Below, one piece after another: positions 8,524-17,664 of a stretch of 64,000 nucleotides of DNA; the stretch's first letter is position 1; the number at the start of each line of letters is the position of its first letter. Source of the DNA: Nitratireductor kimnyeongensis. GTDB lineage: Bacteria > Pseudomonadota > Alphaproteobacteria > Rhizobiales > Rhizobiaceae. The DNA is taken from the NCBI RefSeq assembly GCF_019891395.1, contig NZ_CP078143.1:3237001-3301000 (forward strand). Reading direction: 5' to 3'. The notes under the pieces are model-generated. The model saw only the letters and a program-made list of their open reading frames with translations, did not search any database and had not been told where the DNA came from. Both the position numbers and the translations under genes were made by a program.

Positions 8524-10626
8524 ATGAACACACACGCAAACATCCATATCGGCCATTCGGCCTGCCCACATGACTGCCCGTCGACCTGTGCGCTTGATGT
8601 CGAGGTCAAGGGCGGGCGCATTGGCCGCGTCCATGGCGCCAAGGACAACAGTTACACCGCCGGAGTGATCTGCGCCAAGGTTGCCCGCTATGCCGAACGC
8701 ATCCACCACCCTGACCGGCTCTTGACGCCACTGGTCCGTTCCGGAGCGAAAGGCGAGGGGCAATGGAAGGAGGCGAGCTGGGAAGCCGCGCTCGACCGTG
8801 TGGCCGAAGCCTTTCTGAAGGCGGAGGAAAGATTCGGGACCGAGACCGTCTGGCCCTATTATTATGCCGGCACCATGGGGCTGGTGCAGCGTGATTCCAT
8901 CGACCGGCTCCGCCACGCCAAGCGCTATTCCGGCTTTTTCGGTACGATTTGCACCAGTGCGGCCTGGACAGGCTTTGTCATGGGCGCGGGAGATCTGCGC
9001 GGGCCCGATCCGCGCGAGATGGCCAAGTCCGATTGTGTCGTGATCTGGGGAACCAATGCCGTTGCAACCCAAGTCAATGTGATGACCCACGCGATCAAGG
9101 CGCGCAAGGAGCGCGGCGCCAAGATCGTCGTCATCGACGTCTACGACAATGCGACGATGAAACAGGCAGATCTCGCTCTGGTTCTGAAGCCGGGAACGGA
9201 TGCGGCCCTTGCCTGCGCGGTCATGCATGTCCTTTTCCGCGATGGTCTGGCCGACTGGGCATTTCTTGACAAATATACGGACGATCCCAAGGGTCTTGAA
9301 GCGCATCTGAAGACGCGCACGCCCGAATGGGCCTCCGCCATCACTGGACTTTCGATTGAGGAAATCGAGACCTTTGCCAGGCTGGTGGGCGAGACCAAGC
9401 GCACTTTCTTCCGGCTGGGCTATGGGTTTACGCGCAATCGCAATGGCGTGGTGAACATGCATGCAGCCCTCTCCATCGCCGCCGTTACCGGATGCTGGCA
9501 ATATGAAGGTGGAGGTGCGTTTCACTCGAATTCCGGCATTTTCCGCCTCGACAAGTCGCAAATCGAGGGCAGTGCGCTGCGCGATCCCTCGATTCGATCG
9601 CTCGATCAGGCGCAAATCGGCCGCATTCTGACCAATGACACCGAAGCGTTGCATGGTGGCGCACCTGTTACGGCGCTTCTGATCCAGAACACCAATCCGG
9701 CAAACATCGCTCCGGAACAGCGGCTGGTGAAGAAGGGGTTTCTGCGCGAGGATCTTTTCACCTGCGTGCACGAGCAGTTCATGACGGACACGGCGAAGCT
9801 TGCCGACGTGGTTCTGCCGGCGACGATGTTCCTCGAGCATGACGACATCTATCGCGGTGGTGGTCATCAGCACATCATTCTCGGCCCAAAGCTCGTGGAT
9901 GCGCCCGGTGATGCGCGGGAAAACCTGTTCGTGATCGAGGAGCTTGCGAAACGTCTTGGTGTCGCTGACCAGCCGGGCTTTGGGCTTACGGCCCGCGCGC
10001 ATGTCGAGTTCATGTTGGAGAAGCGCGGGCTCGGCACGTTCGAAAGCTTCAAGGCCGATCGCTGGGCCGATGTGCAGCCGGATTTCGACACGGCTCATTT
10101 CGTCGATGGATTCGGTCACCCTGACGGTAAATACCGTTTCCGGCCGGACTGGACGGGAACGCCTGCGCCCAACCGTCCGCCTGCCTCCATCGGCCTGCAG
10201 GGGCCGCACGCCCGTATGCCGGACTTTCCCGATCACATGGACTTCATCGAAGTGGCGGATCCGGCACACCCCTACCGGCTCGCGACCTCTCCGGCACGCA
10301 CTTTTCTCAATTCGAGTTTTACGGAAACACCGGGCTCGCTGAAACGGGAAGGGCGCCCGGAGCTGATGCTGCACCCCGACGACGCGGCAGAGCTCGGGCT
10401 TCAAAGCGGCGACCGCGTGGAGATCGGCAATCAGCGCGGCGAGGTGGTTTTGCACGTGAAGCTCTTCGACGGTGTGCGGCGCGGCGTGGTGATCGCCGAG
10501 GGCATCTGGCCAAACAGCGCGCATGAGCGCGGCGAAGGGATCAATGTCCTGACCGGAGCCGATTCCATTGCGCCATATGGCGGCGCGGCGTTCCACGACA
10601 CGAAGGTCTGGGTGCGCGCTGTGTGA
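8524..10626 (+). CDS. Molybdopterin-dependent oxidoreductase, DMSO reductase superfamily
   Basis: This 700-residue bis-MGD enzyme has an N-terminal [4Fe-4S] motif (ACPHDCPSTC, with a further Cys at GVICAK). A molybdopterin oxidoreductase core follows, and a C-terminal molydopterin-dinucleotide-binding domain begins near PYRLATSPARTF and includes LGLQSGDRVEIGNQRGEV. No Tat signal is visible, so it is probably cytosolic. No electron-transfer partner gene adjoins it, so the substrate cannot be named; formate-dehydrogenase-like and thiosulfate/sulfoxide reductases are alternatives. Divergent from rlmJ. MoaD and MoaE genes for its cofactor lie 8 kb away. Confidence 0.85.
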   Translation: MNTHANIHIGHSACPHDCPSTCALDVEVKGGRIGRVHGAKDNSYTAGVICAKVARYAERIHHPDRLLTPLVRSGAKGEGQWKEASWEAALDRVAEAFLKAEERFGTETVWPYYYAGTMGLVQRDSIDRLRHAKRYSGFFGTICTSAAWTGFVMGAGDLRGPDPREMAKSDCVVIWGTNAVATQVNVMTHAIKARKERGAKIVVIDVYDNATMKQADLALVLKPGTDAALACAVMHVLFRDGLADWAFLDKYTDDPKGLEAHLKTRTPEWASAITGLSIEEIETFARLVGETKRTFFRLGYGFTRNRNGVVNMHAALSIAAVTGCWQYEGGGAFHSNSGIFRLDKSQIEGSALRDPSIRSLDQAQIGRILTNDTEALHGGAPVTALLIQNTNPANIAPEQRLVKKGFLREDLFTCVHEQFMTDTAKLADVVLPATMFLEHDDIYRGGGHQHIILGPKLVDAPGDARENLFVIEELAKRLGVADQPGFGLTARAHVEFMLEKRGLGTFESFKADRWADVQPDFDTAHFVDGFGHPDGKYRFRPDWTGTPAPNRPPASIGLQGPHARMPDFPDHMDFIEVADPAHPYRLATSPARTFLNSSFTETPGSLKREGRPELMLHPDDAAELGLQSGDRVEIGNQRGEVVLHVKLFDGVRRGVVIAEGIWPNSAHERGEGINVLTGADSIAPYGGAAFHDTKVWVRAV

Positions 10627-10652
10627 GAACCGGGCCGTGCGCCCGCGGTTCT
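10626..10652 (+). terminator. Stem-loop just after the molybdoenzyme gene
   Basis: A hairpin begins in the stop codon: AGAACCG pairs with CGGTTCT around an inner GGC/GCC stem. There is no T-run after it, so it could be a weak terminator or an mRNA 3'-end stabiliser. Confidence 0.45.
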
Positions 10653-10655
10653 GCC

Positions 10656-10686
10656 AATGGGTCCCGGATCAATCCCGGGATGACGG
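10656..10686 (+). repeat. Palindromic intergenic repeat, copy 1
   Basis: The copy reads ATGG, GTCCCGGATCAATCCCGG, GATGACGGG. Its core is an inverted repeat around TCAA. The same pattern occurs at 11099-11137 (inverted) and 11214-11250. Dispersed elements of this type are common between genes in Rhizobiales. Confidence 0.55.
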
Positions 10687-11098
10687 GAGTGCGCATTTTC
10701 GGGCAGGCTCCATCGTTGCCGCGCGGGGGAGCCGCCGGGGTTTGCCATCAGTTCGGGAAACGGGGCGCGTTTTTCGTGCCTCTCTGTTGGGAATTGAAGT
10801 GGCGCGAAAAGCGCGCCCCGCCGGCCGCTGTCCCGACTGCCGACCGGTCACTCGGGCGATCTGCGCCCTAGCGGCTTTTCCGCAACCGACATGATGCCGG
10901 CCGCCGGCCTTTTGCGGGCCCTCACAGGCCTCGGGTCACCGAACCCGAGGGGGAGGCTGCCGTCGCCCCTCCTGATCCCCGGCTCCGGACCCGGTTCCCG
11001 ACAGGGGCGATGGGGGAAGTGTAGCGGCGGTTTCGGGGGTGGGGAGAAATGAGCGAATAGGGATCAGCGAACAGCGAGCAGGGATCGCGCTTCAACTG

Positions 11099-11137
11099 CG
11101 TCATCGTCCCATGGCTTGACCATGGGAGCCATGCCGT
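11099..11137 (-). repeat. Palindromic intergenic repeat, copy 2 (inverted)
   Basis: Read on the minus strand it is GGCTCCCATGGTCAAGCCAT followed by GGGACGATGAC. This is the same arm-TCAAG-arm-GATGACG layout as the other two copies, with CCATGG arms replacing CCCGGG. The opposite orientation argues against a simple tandem duplication. Confidence 0.5.
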
Positions 11138-11213
11138 GGCGCTGGTGACGGGGTACGGCCGAGAAAAATTGCGTTTCGCCTTGAAGGGCTGCGGTTTATC
11201 CCCGGTGTTGCGA

Positions 11214-11250
11214 CATGGATCCCCGGGTCAAGCCCGAGGATAGCGACAGT
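11214..11250 (+). repeat. Palindromic intergenic repeat, copy 3
   Basis: ATGGATCCCCGGGTCAAGCC followed by CGAGGATAGCGACAG. It lies 22 bases from the purN stop and could act as that gene's transcript end on the minus strand. Confidence 0.55.
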
Positions 11251-11271
11251 GAGAGCGGATGTACGGGGTTC

Positions 11272-11946
11272 TCAATCGCGGCGTTCGCCGGGAGACACAA
11301 TCGCAATGTCGCGATGTTCGTCCTCGACACCGGAGAACACGGCAACGCCATCGGACATGCGTACGCGACCTTCCGCAAGAAGGCGAAGCGATAGAGGATA
11401 GAGCCGATGCTCAACCTTGAGAACCCGCTCGCCAAGCGTCTCTTCCGTATCGTCGGTGAGAACCGGCACGGCTGCCTGGGCGATGATCGGACCTTCATCC
11501 ATCTCCGGCGTGACGAAATGAACCGTGCATCCGTGAACGCGCACGCCGGTTGCAAGCGCGCGGGCGTGGGTATCGAGACCGCGGAAGCTTGGCAGGAGGG
11601 CAGGGTGGATGTTGATCATCCGCCCTTTCCATTTCTGCACGAAGTCCGGGGTAAGAAGTCGCATGTATCCGGCCAGACAGACGATTTCCGCCTTGAATTC
11701 GGTCAGAGCCTTGTGAATGGCGGCATCATGTGCCTCGCGCCCGTCATAATCGCGCGATGAAACCACTCTTGTGGGAATGTTGTGCGTGGCAGCGACGTCC
11801 AGTCCGCGTGCATCGGCGCGGTTGGAGAGCACACCGACGATCTCGGCGGGAAAGGAAGGGTCGATGGCAGCAGCGATGAGTGCCGCCATGTTGGAGCCCC
11901 GGCCGGAGATCAGGACTGCGACCTTCTTGCGCGTCTGGCGGCTCAT
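11272..11946 (-). CDS. purN: Phosphoribosylglycinamide formyltransferase
   Basis: PurN converts GAR to FGAR with 10-formyl-tetrahydrofolate, step 3 of purine synthesis. The 224-residue product shows the N-terminal [10 protein letters not shown] motif, the active-site HPALLPSF with its catalytic His, and PEMDEGPII with the catalytic Asp. Its ATG overlaps the purM stop by 4 bases (ATGA), which makes a coupled purM-purN operon. Confidence 0.95.
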   Translation of the reverse strand: MSRQTRKKVAVLISGRGSNMAALIAAAIDPSFPAEIVGVLSNRADARGLDVAATHNIPTRVVSSRDYDGREAHDAAIHKALTEFKAEIVCLAGYMRLLTPDFVQKWKGRMINIHPALLPSFRGLDTHARALATGVRVHGCTVHFVTPEMDEGPIIAQAAVPVLTDDTEETLGERVLKVEHRLYPLSLRLLAEGRVRMSDGVAVFSGVEDEHRDIAIVSPGERRD

Positions 11947-13010
11947 AGGGCGAGAGAACCGCGATAGGTGACGCCGGCGGCCTGACGCGGGACGATCTGA
12001 CCAAGCATGGTAACATGCTCGCCGGCCTGTTGGAGCAGTGCTGCGATCTGCGCCGCCTCGTCGGCGGCAACCGCCACAGCCATGCCAATGCCGCAGTTGA
12101 AGGTGGAAAGCATCTCGCTTTCGGCAACACCGCCCGTCTTGGCGAGCCAGGAGAAGACCTGAGGAACATCGATGGCCTTGAGGTCTATCTCGGCGGCGAG
12201 ATGGTCAGGCAGCACGCGCGGCAGGTTTTCGGGAAAGCCGCCGCCGGTGATGTGGGCCAGCGCCTTGATGCCCCAGGCGGCTTTCAGGGTTTCGAGGATT
12301 GGTTTGACATAAATGCGGGTTGGCTCGAGCAGCGCGTCGCCCAACGTCTTGCCCGGCGCAAAGGGGGCCTTGTCTTCCCAGCCGAGACCGGCATCGGAGA
12401 CGATGCGGCGCACGAGCGAGAACCCGTTGGAATGAACACCGGAGGACGCAAGCCCCAGAAGAACGTCACCCTCGATGATGTCTCCGGTGGGCAGAAGCCG
12501 GTCACGCTCGGCCGCCCCCACGGCAAAGCCCGCTAGATCGTAATCGTCGCCATGATACATGCCCGGCATTTCGGCCGTTTCGCCGCCGATCAGCGCGCAG
12601 CCGGCCTGCCTGCAGCCTTCCGCAATGCCTGACACGATGGCCGCGCCCTGATCGGGATCCAGCCTGCCGGTGGCGAAATAGTCGAGGAAGAAAAGGGGCT
12701 CGGCACCCTGAACGACGAGATCATTCACACACATGGCGACGAGGTCGATGCCGACCATGTCGTGGCGGTTCGCGTCGATAGCAATCTTGAGCTTGGTGCC
12801 AACACCGTCATTGGCCGCCACGAGGATCGGGTCTGTGAAACCAGCCGCCTTGAGATCGAACAGGCCACCAAACCCGCCGATCTCGCTGTCGGCGCCCGGA
12901 CGGCGCGTGGCGCGCACCATGGGCTTGATTTTGTCCACCATCCGGCTGCCAGCGTCGATGTCGACGCCCGCATCGGCATAGGTGAGGCCGTTTTTACGTT
13001 CCTGAGCCAT
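11943..13010 (-). CDS. purM: Phosphoribosylformylglycinamidine cyclo-ligase (AIR synthetase)
   Basis: PurM closes the imidazole ring (FGAM to AIR, using ATP). The 355-residue product has the N-terminal [14 protein letters not shown] segment, an [10 protein letters not shown] nucleotide site, and [11 protein letters not shown]. The start at 13010 fits the family and has GGCGAG upstream; 19 further in-frame codons to 13067 look non-coding. It is first in the purM-purN operon and divergent from the CDP-alcohol transferase gene. Confidence 0.95.
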   Translation of the reverse strand: MAQERKNGLTYADAGVDIDAGSRMVDKIKPMVRATRRPGADSEIGGFGGLFDLKAAGFTDPILVAANDGVGTKLKIAIDANRHDMVGIDLVAMCVNDLVVQGAEPLFFLDYFATGRLDPDQGAAIVSGIAEGCRQAGCALIGGETAEMPGMYHGDDYDLAGFAVGAAERDRLLPTGDIIEGDVLLGLASSGVHSNGFSLVRRIVSDAGLGWEDKAPFAPGKTLGDALLEPTRIYVKPILETLKAAWGIKALAHITGGGFPENLPRVLPDHLAAEIDLKAIDVPQVFSWLAKTGGVAESEMLSTFNCGIGMAVAVAADEAAQIAALLQQAGEHVTMLGQIVPRQAAGVTYRGSLAL

Positions 13011-13210
13011 TTCGTTCTCGCCGCCGCGTTTTTTTCGGCTTCTGACATGAAGGGGGCGCTTCTGCAAGGCGAGAGATATTAACAGGCTGGCCTATTGAAA
13101 GCGTGACCTTACCCTACAATGTGTGAAAGCCTGCGATAAGTGTGTCCCGAAAATGCCTTTCACTGTGGCGAAAAGGCATGGCTGCGGACGGCGAGGGTGG
13201 AGATTTCCCA

Positions 13211-13768
13211 GTGACGATACCCAACATCATCACCTTGCTGCGCTTCTTCCTCGTGCCGGGCGTTGTGTTCGCTCTTCTGACGGGCGAGTATGGCTGGGCA
13301 TTTGCCGGCTTTTTGGCGGCCGGCATTTCCGATGGTGTCGACGGTTTCATCGCGCGGCATTTCGATCAGCGAACCGAGCTTGGTGCCTATCTGGACCCCA
13401 TCGCCGACAAGCTCCTTCTGGTGAGCGTTTTCGTGGTGTTCGGCTATATGATGGAGTTGCCGCTCTGGCTGGTGATGGCAGTCGTTTCGCGCGATGCCCT
13501 GATCGTTGGGGGCGTGCTGCTTGCCAATGTGATGGGGCACCCGGTGGCGATGAAGCCGCTGCTGGTTTCGAAGGCAAACACGCTGGTGCAGATCTTGCTG
13601 GCACTCCTGGTTCTGGCCGAACTCGCATTCGGGTACAGTTCAGGGGCAGTGCGGATCTCTCTCATCATTGCTACCGGGCTCTTGACCGTGGCTTCCGGAG
13701 CGGCCTATCTCGTTGCCTGGATCAAGCATATGGGTGGTTATGCAGAAAGTGACACCGAAGGACGCTGA
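13211..13768 (+). CDS. CDP-alcohol phosphatidyltransferase family protein
   Basis: This integral membrane phospholipid-synthesis enzyme has the complete CDP-alcohol signature (DGFIARHFDQRTELGAYLD, then D). It is the second such gene in the window, after pgsA, and could be a cardiolipin or phosphatidylglycerophosphate synthase. I chose a GTG at 13211 (185 aa) because GGAG lies 8 bases upstream and TIPNIITLLRFFLVPG is the usual N-terminus. The ATG at 13178 is the alternative. The 3' end overlaps the next gene by 29 bases. Confidence 0.85.
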   Translation: MTIPNIITLLRFFLVPGVVFALLTGEYGWAFAGFLAAGISDGVDGFIARHFDQRTELGAYLDPIADKLLLVSVFVVFGYMMELPLWLVMAVVSRDALIVGGVLLANVMGHPVAMKPLLVSKANTLVQILLALLVLAELAFGYSSGAVRISLIIATGLLTVASGAAYLVAWIKHMGGYAESDTEGR

Positions 13769-14891
13769 GAACGGGGCCGGACCGGTGATTGCCCGCCCGA
13801 CGCTGGCACGCCATGTCGCGTTCTGGGTCGTGGCGACCCTGGGGCTTGTCCTGTTTCTCTATGTTTTCAGTTCCATCCTGCTGCCGTTCCTGGCGGGCAT
13901 GGTGCTTGCATATTTCCTCGATCCCGTCGCCGACCGGCTGGAGGCGATGGGCCTGTCGCGCATGGCCGCGACCGTTGTGATCCTGATCAGCTTCATCGTC
14001 TCATTGCTGCTTGGTCTGATGATCGTCGTGCCGGTTCTGGGAACGCAGCTGGCCGATTTTGCCGGGCGCCTTCCGGAATATCTGACACGCCTTCAGGAAT
14101 TGGCGAACCAGCTCGAACCGTCATGGCTCAACAATGTCATTAATGGCGAGACAGACGCGGTCCGCGAGAATCTGAGCTCAATTCTCGCGCAGGGCTCAAG
14201 CTTTCTGGGCACGCTCTTCAAATCGGTGTGGAGCTCGGGTGTGGCGATCGTCAATGTGGCCAGTCTCTTCGTTGTCACGCCGGTGGTGGCATTTTACATG
14301 CTTCTCGACTGGGACCACATGGTGGAGAAGGTGGACAGCTGGGTGCCGCGCGACCATGTCGATACGGTGCGCCAGATCGCCCGCGACATCAATGTCGCAA
14401 CGGCTGGATTTGTGCGTGGGCAGGGCACTTTGTGTCTCATTCTGGGGATTTTCTACGCCGTCGGTCTTTCACTGGTGGGGCTCAATTTCGGGCTGTTGAT
14501 CGGGCTTCTCGCCGGCCTCATCAGCTTCATTCCCTATGTGGGCTCGTTGATCGGTTTCGGGCTCGCCATAGGCATTGCCGTGGTGCAGTTCTGGCCCGAC
14601 TGGTGGTGGGTTCTGGCGGTGGCGGCGATCTTCTTCTCCGGCCAGTTCCTGGAGGGCAACATTCTGCAGCCGAAACTTGTCGGCAAGAGTGTGGGGCTGC
14701 ATCCGGTGTGGCTGATGTTCGCGCTGTTCGCTTTCGGCTATCTGTTCGGATTTGCAGGCCTGCTGATCGCCGTGCCGGCGGCGGCGGCCGTTGCCGTCCT
14801 GGTGCGCTTCGCCATCAACCAGTATCTCGCTTCGCCGCTTTATAGCGGGCACGAAGATGCACCGGCGAAAACGCCGAAACCCCGGGGCTGA
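13740..14891 (+). CDS. AI-2E family transporter (PerM-like)
   Basis: The 383-residue membrane protein has about eight hydrophobic segments and family motifs such as PFLAGMVLAYFLDPVADRLE near the N-terminus and GLLAGLISFIPYVGSLIG in the C-terminal half. AI-2E/PerM proteins are permeases of debated substrate, so an AI-2 role should not be assumed. It sits between the CDP-alcohol transferase gene (29-base overlap) and hdaA (4-base gap), a conserved Rhizobiales order. Confidence 0.88.
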   Translation: MQKVTPKDAENGAGPVIARPTLARHVAFWVVATLGLVLFLYVFSSILLPFLAGMVLAYFLDPVADRLEAMGLSRMAATVVILISFIVSLLLGLMIVVPVLGTQLADFAGRLPEYLTRLQELANQLEPSWLNNVINGETDAVRENLSSILAQGSSFLGTLFKSVWSSGVAIVNVASLFVVTPVVAFYMLLDWDHMVEKVDSWVPRDHVDTVRQIARDINVATAGFVRGQGTLCLILGIFYAVGLSLVGLNFGLLIGLLAGLISFIPYVGSLIGFGLAIGIAVVQFWPDWWWVLAVAAIFFSGQFLEGNILQPKLVGKSVGLHPVWLMFALFAFGYLFGFAGLLIAVPAAAAVAVLVRFAINQYLASPLYSGHEDAPAKTPKPRG

Positions 14892-14895
14892 AACC

Positions 14896-15585
14896 ATGTC
14901 ATCGCGCCAGCTGCCGCTCGATCTGGCCCCGGGAGAAGCGTTGAGCCGCGACGATCTGGTGGTGACGCCGGCCAACGCTCGCGCGGCCGCTCTCATAGAA
15001 AACTGGCCTTCCTGGCCGGCGCCGGTGGTGATTCTCGCCGGTCCCGCAGGCAGCGGCAAGTCGCATCTCGCCGCCATTTGGCAGGAAGAAGCGGATGCGG
15101 TGACGGTGCTGCGCCAGGGGATCGACGCCGAGGCCATGGAACAGGCGGCTCTGCGTCCTGTGCTTATTGACAATGTCGATGGCGGCCCGGTGGACGAGAA
15201 CGGCCTCTTTCATCTGATCAACGCCGCGCGTGCGGGCAGGCAAGCGATGCTTCTCACGGCGCGCAGCTTCCCGAGCGCCTGGGGTGTGAAACTTCCAGAT
15301 CTCCTCTCGCGGCTGAAGGCTGCGGCCATGGTGGAAATCGACGAGCCGGACGACATGCTCCTTGCCGGCGTGATCACGAAACTTTTCGCCGATCGGCAGG
15401 TGGATGTGGAACCGCATGTGGTGCAATTCCTCGTGCGCCGCATCGAACGTTCCCTTTCAAGCGCCATCCGCGCGGTGGACGCCATCGACCGCGCGGCGCT
15501 CGAGCGAAAGACCAGAATTACCCGCCCGCTCGCCGCCGAGGTGGTGGCGGCTCTGGAAGCGGGCGAAAGGGTGTTCGAAGGTTAG
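14896..15585 (+). CDS. hdaA: DnaA-related regulatory inactivator HdaA
   Basis: Hda proteins bind the DNA clamp and stimulate DnaA-ATP hydrolysis to prevent re-initiation of replication. The 229-residue product starts MSSRQLPLDL, where QLPLDL is a clamp-binding motif like that of E. coli Hda. It has one AAA+ module with Walker A GPAGSGKSHL and lacks the DnaA DNA-binding domain IV, as expected. The start at 14896 is fixed by that clamp motif. Confidence 0.88.
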   Translation: MSSRQLPLDLAPGEALSRDDLVVTPANARAAALIENWPSWPAPVVILAGPAGSGKSHLAAIWQEEADAVTVLRQGIDAEAMEQAALRPVLIDNVDGGPVDENGLFHLINAARAGRQAMLLTARSFPSAWGVKLPDLLSRLKAAAMVEIDEPDDMLLAGVITKLFADRQVDVEPHVVQFLVRRIERSLSSAIRAVDAIDRAALERKTRITRPLAAEVVAALEAGERVFEG

Positions 15586-15687
15586 TCCCGTGTTCGAGAC
15601 GCAAGAGCGTCGCACGCCTGCGGGAACCATTTTCACCGATCTCAGTTTTGCTCTCCACAGGTCAGACAAGTGACAAAGGAGTGCATG

Positions 15688-15897
15688 ATGACTGATGAGC
15701 GCAAGGATCGCACCACGGTGGTGACCTCAGGTGGTGGCGGGGGTGCCGGCTGGTTTATCGCCGGTGGGCTCGTCGTTGCCCTCGCTCTCGGAGGCTTCCT
15801 GCTCTTCGGCGGTGCGCTGGGTGGTGGCGACAGCGGTGGCGTGAACATCGATGTCCCGGAAAAGGTCACCATCGAAACGCCCAAACCAGCTGAATAA
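15688..15897 (+). CDS. Small single-pass membrane protein
   Basis: The 69-residue product has a charged N-terminus (MTDERKDRTTVV), a Gly stretch, one transmembrane helix (GWFIAGGLVVALALGGFLLF) and a short, mostly acidic tail. The second of two adjacent ATGs is chosen: AAGGAG lies 6 bases before it but only 3 before the first. It follows hdaA by 100 bases. No function is known. Confidence 0.7.
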   Translation: MTDERKDRTTVVTSGGGGGAGWFIAGGLVVALALGGFLLFGGALGGGDSGGVNIDVPEKVTIETPKPAE

Positions 15898-15998
15898 CCA
15901 CGTTTATCGCCCGGCCCCGCCGGGCGATGTCGTTCTTGTTGCCGCACGTCTTGCCGCACGTCATGCGGAAATCATCGCATGGTCACGGCAACCTTTTT

Positions 15999-17069
15999 TC
16001 ACTCACAAACCTCTATGCCGATCTTGCCCATATGGGACTTTGCCAGGAACGCCTCTTGGGCGACGCGCAACTCGCGCAGCCGGTAGCGCTCAGCGACCAC
16101 AGGCCGTATGTCGCCTGCCTCTATGTAACTCACGAGGTCGCTAAAGACACTCGGCGCCTGCCGAGTGCTCCCGATCAGTGTCAGATCCTTCAGATACAGG
16201 GTCCGCAGGTCCAGTTCCACGATGGGGCCGGCAATAGCGCCTGAGGTCACATAGCGCCCCCCTGGCACAAGTGAGTCGAGCAGGCCCGGCCATCGCGGTC
16301 CGCCAACGAGGTCGAGCACCACATGAAACGCGGACTGGGGAAAGGGGTCGTTCCGATCGATCATGGTCTCGGCCCCAAGAGCCTCAAGGGCCTCCATCTT
16401 CGCCGGAGTGGTGACCGCAGTGACATGCGCTCCCCGACGTTTGGCGAGTTGTACCGCGGCCGAACCGACACCTCCCGAAGCACCCGTGATCAGCACGCGC
16501 TCATTGGCCAGGTTTGCGCGCTGGATCATTCCTTCGGCAGTGGAGAACGCGCACGGGAAGGACGCGAGTTCCACATCAGAAAGCGCGCTTTCGATTCTCA
16601 AGGCATGTTCGGATCCCACGGTGGTGTATTCTGCGAACGCTCCATCGCGCTCGGAACCGAAAGTTACGAGCGTGTCAGGCTCCCCACCTCCTGGACGGTG
16701 CATCGGCCGCACGAGGACCCGTTCGCCAATACGTGCCCTGTCCACGCCCTCACCAACCGAGACAATCCTGCCGCAGCAATCCGCACCTTGAATGCGCGGG
16801 AAATTCAGCGCGCCAGACCACGCGCCGTCGGCATCCGACACGCCGCCATAGCCCTCTGCCGCAGCAGAATTCGTGTCGCCCCGCACGGACTTCGAATACC
16901 AGCCGGTCCGAGTATTCACGTCGGTGTTGTTTACGGAGGAGGCGCCCACGCGGATCAAAACTTCTCCCGCGTCCGGCCGCGGAACCGGCACATCCTCGCG
17001 CCATTCCAGCTTCTCAAGACCGCCATGTCCGGTGAGGACCATGGCTTTCATTGTCGCAGGCAGTGTCAT
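15999..17069 (-). CDS. Zinc-type alcohol dehydrogenase/quinone oxidoreductase-like (MDR) protein
   Basis: This 356-residue medium-chain dehydrogenase/reductase has a GroES-like N-domain and a Rossmann fold with ITGASGGVGSAAVQLAKRRG. It lacks the structural-zinc cysteine cluster, so it is closer to quinone oxidoreductases. I chose the ATG at 17069 because GGAG lies 9 bases upstream; an ATG at 17084 is possible. It is divergent from a TetR gene, and two identical-format palindromes lie between them, so it is the probable regulatory target. The substrate is unknown. Confidence 0.85.
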   Translation of the reverse strand: MTLPATMKAMVLTGHGGLEKLEWREDVPVPRPDAGEVLIRVGASSVNNTDVNTRTGWYSKSVRGDTNSAAAEGYGGVSDADGAWSGALNFPRIQGADCCGRIVSVGEGVDRARIGERVLVRPMHRPGGGEPDTLVTFGSERDGAFAEYTTVGSEHALRIESALSDVELASFPCAFSTAEGMIQRANLANERVLITGASGGVGSAAVQLAKRRGAHVTAVTTPAKMEALEALGAETMIDRNDPFPQSAFHVVLDLVGGPRWPGLLDSLVPGGRYVTSGAIAGPIVELDLRTLYLKDLTLIGSTRQAPSVFSDLVSYIEAGDIRPVVAERYRLRELRVAQEAFLAKSHMGKIGIEVCE

Positions 17070-17085
17070 CGACGTAGGCTCCATT

Positions 17086-17103
17086 GTAGAATGATTGCTC
17101 TAC
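17086..17103. promoter_or_regulatory. Operator-like palindrome 1 (GTAGA-N8-TCTAC)
   Basis: A perfect 5-bp inverted repeat spans 18 bp immediately upstream of the oxidoreductase start. A second site of the same format begins 26 bp away. It is the likely binding site of the adjacent TetR-family protein. Confidence 0.7.
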
Positions 17104-17111
17104 TTGCATAG

Positions 17112-17129
17112 GTAGAGGGAACGTTCTAC
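17112..17129. promoter_or_regulatory. Operator-like palindrome 2 (GTAGA-N8-TCTAC)
   Basis: This is the same arms and spacer length as the site at 17086, with a different spacer. It lies 10 bases before the tetR start codon, which suits autorepression and shared control of both divergent genes. Confidence 0.7.
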
Positions 17130-17139
17130 ATGGTCAACC

Positions 17140-17664
17140 ATGAGGGACACATTTGGAAGAATATCCGATGGGCTCGAGCGAGCCTTCGCCAGGCGCGGCT
17201 TCGCGGAACCCTCGGTAGAGGATCTGCGCGACGCCGCCGGGGTGAGTCTGCGCACGCTCTACAAGTACACGCCCTCTCGCGCGGACATGGTTCTCGCAGC
17301 ACTGGAGAACCGTCATCAACGCTACCTCGCGCATGTTTTTGACGACCTGCCGGACGGTCATGAAGAGGCCAGAGATGAGATTTTGACGAGGGTCGGTACC
17401 TGGATGGCGACCGAGGCCTCTCACGGCTGTCTGTTTCATGCCGCTGTGGCCGCTGACCCGGCAAGCGAACCGCTCCGGAGCCTTCTCGAGCGTCACAAGC
17501 GGGACGTGGCATCCAGAGCCGCTGCGGCCACGGGCCTCGTTGCGGTCGAAACTGAACTTCTCGTCATCATCGAGGGACTGACCCAGGCTTGGCCTCTGCA
17601 GGGCGATAGAGCCGTCGATGCTGCCAAACGGTTGGGGCGCGCATTATGGATTTCGCTCGGATAA
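17140..17664 (+). CDS. TetR/AcrR family transcriptional regulator
   Basis: The 174-residue product has an N-terminal TetR helix-turn-helix (VEDLRDAAGVSLRTLYKYTPSRADMV, residues about 25-50) followed by an all-helical ligand domain. It is slightly short for the family. Its divergent partner is the MDR oxidoreductase, and two matched palindromes in the shared promoter suggest local repression relieved by a small molecule. Confidence 0.88.
   Translation: MRDTFGRISDGLERAFARRGFAEPSVEDLRDAAGVSLRTLYKYTPSRADMVLAALENRHQRYLAHVFDDLPDGHEEARDEILTRVGTWMATEASHGCLFHAAVAADPASEPLRSLLERHKRDVASRAAAATGLVAVETELLVIIEGLTQAWPLQGDRAVDAAKRLGRALWISLG

Larger units (their letters stand above)
10653..11271. other. Gene-free region with dispersed palindromic repeats
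   Basis: About 620 bases separate the molybdoenzyme gene from purN. All reading frames here look like shadows: low complexity, no start signals and no recognisable protein. The region holds three copies of one palindromic repeat (listed separately). It also has a G-rich/C-rich stretch around 10930-11010 that could fold. Confidence 0.6.

Noticed and set aside
8440-10596. About 720 open codons on the minus strand, in frame with rlmJ.
   Set aside because: It is antisense to a well-supported molybdoenzyme gene; the conserved RlmJ N-terminus sets the start at 8439, and the rest is a high-GC shadow.
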